Positions 52,441 through 61,200 of a stretch of DNA of 64,000 bases are shown in pieces. Made by a program: the position numbers and the translations under genes. Origin of the DNA: a virus; the IMG/VR virus record IMGVR_UViG_3300008448_008004, positions 1 to 64,000 of that record; one strand, written 5' to 3'. The notes under the pieces are model-generated. The model made no database searches, was not told where the DNA came from, and saw nothing but the letters and a program-made list of their open reading frames with translations. Position 1 is the first letter of the stretch; every line of letters begins with the position of its first letter.

Positions 52441-53388
52441 ATGGAAAAAATATTAACAGAAAATCCTGGTCGGTTCGTTATCTTCCCAATTGAACACAAT
52501 GATATATGGGAATTTTACAAACAACACCAAGCAGCGTTTTGGACCGCTGAAGAAATCGATTTAACAAATGACATCAGAGATTGGGAATCTCTTACTGAGA
52601 ATGAACAATATTTTGTTAAAAATGTTTTATCATTTTTTGCGGCATCTGATGGTATCGTAAATGAAAATTTAGCCGAAAACTTTTATAGAGAGGTTCAATA
52701 CCCTGAGGCTAAATTCTTTTATGGGATGCAATTAGCAATGGAAAACATTCACTCACTTATGTATTCATTATTGATTGACACTTACATCAATAATCCAAAA
52801 GAAAAGGATGAATGTTTTAACGCGATTGATAGATTACCTGCAGTTCAAAAGAAAGCTAAGTGGGCTTTAGAGTGGATTGAAAATGCTTCGTTTGCTGAAA
52901 GATTAGTTGCGTTCGCCGCGGTTGAAGGTATCTTTTTTTCAGGTTCATTCTGTTCAATCTTTTGGTTGAAATCAAGAGGTATTATGCAAGGACTATGTAA
53001 CGCTAACTCACTTATTTTTAAAGATGAAAATTTACATTGTGATTTTGCAATTCACTTATTGAATAATCACGTAGAAAAAAGACCATCAGAAAAAAGAATA
53101 AAAGAAATTATTTTGTCAGCTTTAGAAATTGAAAAAGAATTTATCACAGAATCTCTACCTGTTTCTTTAATTGGTATGAATTCTAATTTAATGAAACAAT
53201 ATTTGGAATTTGTTGTTGATGGATTATTAGTTAAGTTAGGTTGTTCTAAAGAATTTAACGTTGAACAACCCTTTAAATTCATGGAACAAATCGCTGTGGA
53301 AACAAAAGGTAATTTCTTTGAGTCTAGAACAGTTGAATACCAAAAAGCGAAGTTAAACGAAACCATAACATTTACAGACGATTTTTAA
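52441..53388 (+). CDS. nrdB: Class I ribonucleotide reductase small subunit
   Basis: A 315-residue di-iron protein. Ligand pattern: FWTAEEIDL, then [12 protein letters not shown] (Glu, His and the tyrosyl-radical Tyr four residues after His), [10 protein letters not shown] and [10 protein letters not shown]. The Tyr is kept, so it should make a stable radical. It pairs with the NrdA gene that starts 10 bases downstream. The complex turns ribonucleotides into deoxyribonucleotides for phage DNA synthesis. Confidence 0.95.
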   Translation: MEKILTENPGRFVIFPIEHNDIWEFYKQHQAAFWTAEEIDLTNDIRDWESLTENEQYFVKNVLSFFAASDGIVNENLAENFYREVQYPEAKFFYGMQLAMENIHSLMYSLLIDTYINNPKEKDECFNAIDRLPAVQKKAKWALEWIENASFAERLVAFAAVEGIFFSGSFCSIFWLKSRGIMQGLCNANSLIFKDENLHCDFAIHLLNNHVEKRPSEKRIKEIILSALEIEKEFITESLPVSLIGMNSNLMKQYLEFVVDGLLVKLGCSKEFNVEQPFKFMEQIAVETKGNFFESRTVEYQKAKLNETITFTDDF

Positions 53389-53398
53389 ATTATAAACT

Positions 53399-55828
53399 AT
53401 GTCATTAAAAATTAATAAAAGAGGAGGGGAAAGTGCTTCATTTAACCCACAAAAAATTTACAATAGAGTAAAACGTGCGGCAAAAAGCCTTAGCGTAAAC
53501 TCCGATGAAATATTCATCAAAGTGATAACGTCAGTACCAACTGAGGGTGAGATTACAACAAAAGAGTTGGATAAATTGATATATGAAATCGCTGCATCAT
53601 ATACTGGTAGTCACCACGACTATTCCAGATTGGCATCATCAGTTGCTATTTCATCATATCATAAAGAAACAAATGATAGTTTTTCACAAACTATGATGTT
53701 ACTATATGAGGATGGTGTTGTTAATGAAAAATTAATTGAAACAATTAAAGAATATGGTGAAGACACTATTGACGCAGTTATCAACCATGAAAATGACTAT
53801 AATTTTGATTACTTTGCTTGGCGTTCATTACAAGAAATGTATTTGTTAAAAAGACCAAACGGACAAGTAATTGAAAGACCTCAACATATGTATATGAGAG
53901 TTGCTTTATGGGTTACGGATTCTTTTGAGGCTGCCGCTGAATATTATAAATCGTTGTCCAACCAATTGATTTCAAAGGCAACCCCAATCATGATTAATGC
54001 TGGAACTAAGGTTCCCCAACTTGCTTCTTGTGTATTACATTATAATAATTCAGATTCAAGAGACGGTTTACTTGGAACACTTAATGATATATCAACATTC
54101 TCATCAGACGCTGCAGGTATTGGTTTATCCATGTCTAACATCAGAAGTAAAGAAAGTAGAATTTCATCATCAGGTGGTTATGCAGGAGGATTGTTAAAAT
54201 ATTTAAAAATTGTTAATGAGTCATTAAGATACTTTAACCAACAAGGAAGAAGACCGGGAAGTGCTGCGATATACATCGAACCATGGCACAAAGACATTAT
54301 TGATTTATTAGATATTAAAAAGAACACAGGTGCTGAAGAATTAAGAGCTCGTGATTTATTTACAGCAATTTGGATTCCCGATAACTTTATGAGAGCGGTA
54401 AAAAATAATTCAGATTGGTATTTGTTTTGCCCTAATGACATCATTAAGGCCGGTTTAAAACCTTTACAAGAATGTTACGGAGAGGAATATGAAGAAATGT
54501 ATAATAGAGCAGTTCAAATGGGGTTAGGTAAAAAAGTATCTGCTCAAACTATTTGGAGTAAAATTATTGAATCACAAATTGAAACTGGTGTTCCTTATTT
54601 ATGTTCTAAAGATAATGCTAATAAAAAAACCAATCATCAAAATATTGGTGTAATTAAACAATCCAATCTTTGTAATGAGATTTACCAATATACCGACGAA
54701 AAGACGACAGCGATTTGTACTCTTTCATCTATGGTCCTTAAAAACTTTGTTGAGGGCGGTAAATTTAACTTTGAGTTGTTATTTAACGAAGTTAGAAAAG
54801 TTGTTAGAGCTTTGAATAAAGTTGTTGATATTAATAACTATTCAACTGAAAAAGGTAGAAAGGGTGGTTTAGAACAAAGAGCAATCGCGATTGGAACTCA
54901 AGGTTTAGCCGATGTATTCTATTTAATGGATTATATATTCACATCAGAGGAAGCTAAAAAATTAAATAAAGATATTTTTGAAACTATCTATTATGCCGCT
55001 ATTTTTGAAAGTAACCAACTTTGTAAAGAAGGTAAGTATCAACAATACACATACTTCAATAATTCACCAATGTCAAAAGGTATTTTCCAATATGATATGT
55101 GGGGATTAAATGAAGACAATCTTTCAGGAATGTGGGATTGGGATAAGTTAAAAGAAAATGTTAAAGAACATGGAATTTGTAATTCATTATTCACCGCTCA
55201 AATGCCGGTAGCGTCTTCTGCTAAGATTACAGGTTCATTTGAAATGACCGAACCTGCACACTCGGCGTTATTTAATAGAAGAGTTGTGGGTGGTGAAATT
55301 ATGATTGTTAACAAATACCTTATTAATGACTTTGAAAAAATTGGTATTTGGTGTGAGGATTTGAAAAATGAAATAATCATCAACGAAGGGTCAATTCAGA
55401 ATATCAACTTCAATAATTACTTAGATAGTGAAGATAAAAATTACAATAAAAAAGTTAAACGAATTGAACATTTAATACCTAAATACAAAACTATTTGGGA
55501 GATTTCACAAAAACAACTTATTGATATGGCAGCCGACAGAGCACCATTTATCGACCAATCCCAATCGATGAATATTTACATGGCTAACCCAACATTATCA
55601 AAGATTACCTCATCTCACTTTCATGCATGGGAAAGAGGATTAAAAACACTTTGTTATTATGTTAGAACGAAGGCTATTTCAACGGGAGCAAAACATTTAG
55701 CTTTGGATATGTCAAAAAAAGAAAAACCAAAAGTTAAATTCGAAACACCAACGGTAGATTATTCAAATATAAATTTACCACCAAAACCTGAAAATTCAGA
55801 TTTCGATTGTTTTGGTTGTTCTTCTTAA
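53399..55828 (+). CDS. nrdA: Class I ribonucleotide reductase large subunit
   Basis: An 809-residue protein of normal NrdA length. Residues 1-95 are an ATP-cone (RGGESASFNPQKIYNRVKRA..). Active-site cysteines are seen in PQLASCVLHYN, SNLCNEIYQ and ICTLSSMVL. The C-terminus ends DFDCFGCSS, the flexible Cys-x-x-Cys redox arm. It forms the catalytic half of the reductase. The following terminator ends the replication and nucleotide operon that begins with SSB. Confidence 0.95.
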   Translation: MSLKINKRGGESASFNPQKIYNRVKRAAKSLSVNSDEIFIKVITSVPTEGEITTKELDKLIYEIAASYTGSHHDYSRLASSVAISSYHKETNDSFSQTMMLLYEDGVVNEKLIETIKEYGEDTIDAVINHENDYNFDYFAWRSLQEMYLLKRPNGQVIERPQHMYMRVALWVTDSFEAAAEYYKSLSNQLISKATPIMINAGTKVPQLASCVLHYNNSDSRDGLLGTLNDISTFSSDAAGIGLSMSNIRSKESRISSSGGYAGGLLKYLKIVNESLRYFNQQGRRPGSAAIYIEPWHKDIIDLLDIKKNTGAEELRARDLFTAIWIPDNFMRAVKNNSDWYLFCPNDIIKAGLKPLQECYGEEYEEMYNRAVQMGLGKKVSAQTIWSKIIESQIETGVPYLCSKDNANKKTNHQNIGVIKQSNLCNEIYQYTDEKTTAICTLSSMVLKNFVEGGKFNFELLFNEVRKVVRALNKVVDINNYSTEKGRKGGLEQRAIAIGTQGLADVFYLMDYIFTSEEAKKLNKDIFETIYYAAIFESNQLCKEGKYQQYTYFNNSPMSKGIFQYDMWGLNEDNLSGMWDWDKLKENVKEHGICNSLFTAQMPVASSAKITGSFEMTEPAHSALFNRRVVGGEIMIVNKYLINDFEKIGIWCEDLKNEIIINEGSIQNINFNNYLDSEDKNYNKKVKRIEHLIPKYKTIWEISQKQLIDMAADRAPFIDQSQSMNIYMANPTLSKITSSHFHAWERGLKTLCYYVRTKAISTGAKHLALDMSKKEKPKVKFETPTVDYSNINLPPKPENSDFDCFGCSS

Positions 55829-55838
55829 TCACGACACT

Positions 55839-55866
55839 AATCCCGACACTATGTCGGGATTTTTTA
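55839..55866 (+). terminator. Intrinsic terminator after nrdA
   Basis: AATCCCGAC (55839-55847) pairs with GTCGGGATT (55853-55861), nine to ten base pairs with a short loop, then a T run. It lies 10 bases after the stop. Confidence 0.92.
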
Positions 55867-55901
55867 TTTAATAACTATTTATTGAAAATATCACGACACT
55901 A

Positions 55902-55908
55902 TATTTAT
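55902..55908 (+). promoter_or_regulatory. TATTTAT motif before the gp25-like gene
   Basis: TATTTAT five bases before ATG 55914; another copy is at 55876-55882. Confidence 0.45.
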
Positions 55909-55913
55909 CTAAT

Positions 55914-56378
55914 ATGGCAAACGGAATAACATATGGTATACATTTTCCATTTTTACAAAGCGAAAAGGGAAATTACTTAAAGTTGACGGAAACGACTGAT
56001 GAAGAAATCAGGACCGACCTAATACATTTGCTTATGACCCGAAGAGGAACAAGATATTTTTTACCTGATTTTGGAACAAGATTGTATGAATATATTTTTG
56101 AACCTTTAGATGGCGCAACCTTTGAAGAAATTAGGGCTGAAATCCAAGAACAGGTTGATAAATACATTCCTAACCTTACAATTAATAGTATTACTGTTGA
56201 ATCATATAACGATAGTGGTGATGTTGCAGGACAATTGGATTATGAATTATTGGGGCAAGCGAGTATTTATCGCATACCGGGAGCGAATACTGCAGAGTAC
56301 AGTGCAAAAATAAAAATTGACTATACAAATGACGCAAGGGCTTTTGGTAGTAGACAGTTTGTGATAATCAACATATAA
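55914..56378 (+). CDS. Baseplate wedge protein, gp25-like
   Basis: A 154-residue protein. ETTDEEIRTDLIHLLMTRRGTRYFLPDFGTRLYEYIFEPLDGATFEEIRAEIQEQV is the complete GPW/gp25 signature (RRGTRYFxPDFGTRLxxxxFEP). This small protein with a lysozyme-like fold sits at the inner baseplate wedge and is needed for sheath attachment. The gp6-like gene starts one base after its stop, as in many myoviruses. Confidence 0.93.
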   Translation: MANGITYGIHFPFLQSEKGNYLKLTETTDEEIRTDLIHLLMTRRGTRYFLPDFGTRLYEYIFEPLDGATFEEIRAEIQEQVDKYIPNLTINSITVESYNDSGDVAGQLDYELLGQASIYRIPGANTAEYSAKIKIDYTNDARAFGSRQFVIINI

Positions 56379-56379
56379 T

Positions 56380-58218
56380 ATGGCAAATAACAAAATTAAT
56401 TACACGGATAGGGATTTTGAATCCATAAGAGACGGGTTAATAAATTACACTAAACAGTATTACCCCGAACTTATTCAAAACTTTAACGACGCATCTGTGT
56501 TTTCGGTTTTGATGGATTTGAATGCTGCGGTCGCAGATAACTTACATTACCATATTGATAGAAGTATACAAGAAACGGTATTACAATATGCTCAACAAAA
56601 ATCTTCAATTTATAATATTGCAAGAACTTATGGTTTAAAAATACCGGGGTATAGACCATCTGTTGCTGTGGTAGATATTTCAATTACAGTTCCACCTTTA
56701 GGGGATGCTGAAGATTATAGATATTTAGGGATTTTAAGGGCAGGGTCGCAATTTAATGGTGGAGGAACTACATTTGAAACGGTATATGATATTGATTTTT
56801 CAACACAATACAATCAAGAAGGTGAAGTTAATAGAACGAAAGTTCCAACTTTTGACGCTAATAATAAAATTATAAATTACATTATTACCAAAAGAGAGGT
56901 TGTTGTTAATGGAACTACAAAAGTTTTTAAAAGAGTTATAAACGCAACCGATGTTGTCCCATTCTTTAATTTCTTTTTACCCGAAAGAAACGTATTGGGG
57001 GTAAATGCGATAATACAAAGAGACGGAACAAGTTACCCTAATGTACCAAATTATGGAGAGTTTTTAACCGCTAATAATAAATGGTATGAAGTTGACGCAT
57101 TGGCAGAAGACACTGTTTTTATTGAAGACCCGACTAAACCTGTAGATAATGCGGGTATAAAAGTTGGTAAATATATTAAAACTGAAAACAGATTTATTAC
57201 CGAATACACACCTGAAGGTTTTTTAAAAATACAATTTGGTGGAGGAACAACAACACCTAATATACAACTTGCTAATTTTGCAAAACAAGGTATTAATTTA
57301 GATTTGGCTAATTACCAAAACAATATTGGACTTGGACTTACCGTCCAACCAAATACCACAATATTTGTTCAGTATAGAACTGGAGGTGGTTTAGCGTCTA
57401 ATGTTGGTGTAGGGGTAATCAATCAAGTAGGAACTATTGATTTTGCGGTTAATGGACCTTCAGATTCTATTAACTCTAATGTGTTAAACTCTTTAGTGGT
57501 GAATAATGTAACTGCAGCAATTGGAGGAGCCAACCCACCCTCAACTGAAGAAGTTAGAAACATGGTCGCATTTAATTTTGCGGCACAAAGAAGGGCAGTT
57601 ACCGTTAATGATTATAAATCGTTAATTGATACGATGCCAGGAAAATTTGGAGCACCTGCAAAGGTTGCAATTACAGAAAACAATAATAAAATAACAGTTC
57701 AAATATTGTCTTATGACCAAACAGGTAAATTAACACAAATAGTATCAAACAATTTAAAAACAAATTTGGCAACATATCTTTCTAAATTTAGAATGATAAA
57801 CGACTATATACAAATTGATGTGGCAAAGGTTATTGATTTAGCTTTTGATATCTATGTGGTTGTGGAGTCAAGCGTTAATAGAGGTCAGGTTATTACTGAA
57901 CTAATTAACCAAGTTTCAAATTACATGTCACCCGAAAATAGAGATATGGGTGAAAATGTTAATATTTCGGATATAAGAAGATTAATTCAAAACACCGCTG
58001 GTGTTATAAGTTTAAGTAAATTACAAGTGTTTAATAAAGTTGGGGGACAATACTCGACTTCTGAGACATCTCAAAGATATCTTAATAAAGCGACAAAAGA
58101 AATAGAATTAATTGATGATAATATATTTGCAGAACCAACACAAATATATCAAGTTAGATTTGATAATAAAGACATTAGGGTTTTTGTTAAAAATCTAACC
58201 TCAGTAGATTTTACATAA
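56380..58218 (+). CDS. Baseplate wedge protein, gp6-like (baseplate J family)
   Basis: A 612-residue protein. The start (INYTDRDFESIRDGLINYTKQYYPELIQNFNDASVFSVLMDLNAAVADNLHYHIDRSIQE) is the N-terminal signature of T4 gp6. EEVRNMVAFNFAAQRRAVTVNDYKSLIDTMPGKFG and the C-terminal QVINLINQVSNYMSPENRDMGE-like region complete the gpJ-type fold. Dimers form the inner ring of the baseplate. T4 gp6 has 660 residues, so the length fits. Confidence 0.93.
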   Translation: MANNKINYTDRDFESIRDGLINYTKQYYPELIQNFNDASVFSVLMDLNAAVADNLHYHIDRSIQETVLQYAQQKSSIYNIARTYGLKIPGYRPSVAVVDISITVPPLGDAEDYRYLGILRAGSQFNGGGTTFETVYDIDFSTQYNQEGEVNRTKVPTFDANNKIINYIITKREVVVNGTTKVFKRVINATDVVPFFNFFLPERNVLGVNAIIQRDGTSYPNVPNYGEFLTANNKWYEVDALAEDTVFIEDPTKPVDNAGIKVGKYIKTENRFITEYTPEGFLKIQFGGGTTTPNIQLANFAKQGINLDLANYQNNIGLGLTVQPNTTIFVQYRTGGGLASNVGVGVINQVGTIDFAVNGPSDSINSNVLNSLVVNNVTAAIGGANPPSTEEVRNMVAFNFAAQRRAVTVNDYKSLIDTMPGKFGAPAKVAITENNNKITVQILSYDQTGKLTQIVSNNLKTNLATYLSKFRMINDYIQIDVAKVIDLAFDIYVVVESSVNRGQVITELINQVSNYMSPENRDMGENVNISDIRRLIQNTAGVISLSKLQVFNKVGGQYSTSETSQRYLNKATKEIELIDDNIFAEPTQIYQVRFDNKDIRVFVKNLTSVDFT

Positions 58219-58272
58219 GATTATTTATTTCCGTAATGTCTTACCTATTTTTTTTAAAATGGGCAAAATAAC

Positions 58273-58279
58273 TATTTAT
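58273..58279 (+). promoter_or_regulatory. TATTTAT motif before the gp7-position gene
   Basis: TATTTAT 13 bases before ATG 58293, followed by TTTTAAAAGACTA, like the block before 32898. A second copy is at 58222-58228. Confidence 0.5.
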
Positions 58280-58292
58280 TTTTAAAAGACTA

Positions 58293-61200
58293 ATGACCAA
58301 AAGCTATAGGATAAGAACAGCACCTGGAACTGACAAAAACATAAGAGTTAATATCAACCAAGATTTTGACTTCTTGGAAATTTTATCATTAAAATTAAGA
58401 CAAGAAGATGTTTATACTAGATTCTGTGCTGACTATGGTGTTGTAACAGGTAGGGTCATTGTAAATGGTGGATACGGTGTCCCAAACGCCAATGTATCAA
58501 TTTTTGTTCCTTTAGATAGTGTTGATGAAAATGACCCAGTAATTTCCACACTTTACCCTTATAGGAATGTAGACCAAAAAAATGAAGATGGTTATAGATA
58601 TAATCTTTTACCATATAGAAAAGAATATGACGGGCATACACCAACAGGAACATTTCCCGATAGAGAAGATATTTTGACAAGAACTGAAGTTTTAGAAGTT
58701 TATGAAAAATATTACAAGTATACCGTAAAAACAAATGAAAGTGGTGACTTCATGATTATTGGAGCACCTCTTGGTTTGCAAACATTAACTTTAGATTTAG
58801 ACCTATCAAATATAGGTTGTTTTTCTTTAAGGCCCGCCGATTTAATTAGAGCGGGTTTGGGAACTCCCGAACAATTTAATGGAGACCAATTTAAATCGTC
58901 AACAGATTTAAGTTCGTTACCACAATTAGTCAACATAAGACAAGATATTGAAGTTAGCTCTTTTTGGGGTGAGAATGAAATATGTAATATTGGTATTACA
59001 AGAGCGGACTTTGACCTTCGTGATTTTGGAATTGAAATTAAACCACATGCTATTTTTATGGGGTCATTATTTTCTTCATCCGATGAAGACTTCTTAAAAA
59101 CAAATTGTAAACCAGGAAAAGACACGGGTAAACTATGTGATTTGGTAACGGCACCTGGTAGTATATTAGCCGTTAGACAAACTATTGATTACGATGCGGA
59201 TGGAAGACCTATTCTTGAAAGATACACGTTACCTGACGGAGGAAAAGTTATTGATGATGAAGGAACATGGTTGGTTGAAGTTCCTATGAACTTGGACTAT
59301 GTTACCACAAATGAATTTGGTGAACAAGTAATATCTAATGACCCAAATGTAGGTATACCAACAAAAGGTAAATATCGTTTTAGAATTCAATACCAAAATG
59401 AATCTGGTATGGCAAATTCCATAATGAGAGGTGACTACTTGGTCCCTAACGTAAAAGAATGGGGATGGTCGTTAAATAACGATGACGAACCAACAGATTT
59501 AAATGCCCAACTATATTCATATGCTTTTAGTTTAGATTGGAATGATTATGGTGATGATACCACAACTATTGGTCAACAAATGATACAAGAGGCTATTGAT
59601 TGTGAAGATAGATTCTATGAGTTTAATTATAATAAGGTTTATACAATTTCAAACTTTATTGATAGATGGAAATGGGGAGCAAATAGATTAAAACATTTAG
59701 GTATTAAAGATATTACTGATAGAACTTGTACTAATACTGTTAATAAGTTTCCTGTTAATGATGGTGTAAGAAATTTTGATTTTTTGGTTTTTATTATGAA
59801 CCTATTAATCACAATTTTAACACCACAATTTGTTAGTCTTATCGTAATATTACACGTCTTAGCCGTATTATATCCTGTTCTTAGAGTTGTTATTAATTTG
59901 ATTTTATGGATAGTTAATACTTTAGTTTATGCGATATGTATTGTTGTAGCGGCACTTAGTAAAAAACTTAAAAAGGAAGATTGTAAAAAACAAAATATCC
60001 AACCATTAAGTAAGGATAATCCATTCAAAAGAATTTCATTGCCGATGATGTCATATCCTGACTGTGAAGCTTGTCCTTGTGAGGATGTGGAGTTAGCTGA
60101 AGGAGATACGGGATTCCAAGAGAGTGCAACTATAACAATATCGGCAAATAACTTTAGTCCATTATCTGATTTAAGTTCTATTGCATCATTTACATCATAC
60201 AATAGTGCTCAATCGGTAAATTCGTCAAATCCTGAATCTTTTAATAATGGAATAAGACAAGTATTTGCGGGGTATCAATACCAATCATTAAATAATAATT
60301 TTGATAAATTAATAAAAACCCCAATTACTCAATTTCCAGTTCAAGGTGCCGTTACATGGGCTGGATTTGATGTTCAATTGGCTCAGTCAATGAACTTAGC
60401 TAATGTTAGACAAAGGTATTTTGATGGTGAAAACCACATTAAAACAACGGTTAGAAATATTAACCCATCAACAAATCTTGTCGACCCATCAACTACTTTT
60501 GATGATAGTGTGTTGATTATTTTATGTGATTCAGGAACCATTGCAAATTTACCAAATTCACAGTTAGTAACATTCACAGATTTAACAACCATTAATGACC
60601 CTAACGTTTCTGGTTTATCAACAACAAACCAATTTAATACAAACAATGTAACGGGTTCAACACCGTATAACGCAACGGGATTAGTTAATAAACAAATTAA
60701 TTGGATTGGAACAGGAGGGACTGTTCAAAATGGTATATTAAAATTAAGTATCACTGAAAATGGTAAAGAGTATAAATTTAAAGGAGGTGTGGAATACTTC
60801 CAAGTTTTAACAGGAGGAACAATACAACAATTCTCAGGAATTACAAACACCACAGGTGGACTACTTAATAAGTATTTATTTCAAAAAACACAAGCATATA
60901 CATACGGTGGATATTTATCATTTCCCGCAGTGAATGAATATGTTTTCCCGATTAAATTTTTAGATGGATTTGAAGATTTAGAAATAATAATCCTATCAAG
61001 AGGAGTTGACCCATACACCCAAAAACAAAACATTAGATACGACTTATCAAGATTGTTTGGTTATTCTTTTGGTTCAGGACCGGTAATTGAGGGTTCATAT
61101 TATCTTAATATCCCAATTAAGCCAAACACAGGGCCTGCAACAAGTTTTTCTTTTTACCCTTGGCATAGTTCATATATTACACCAGAAACGCATAAAATTA

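Noticed and set aside
13737-58279. T4 late promoter TATAAATA
   Set aside because: The recurrent motif is TATTTAT in the direction of the genes; TATAAATA would point the wrong way, so it is not a simple T4 late promoter.
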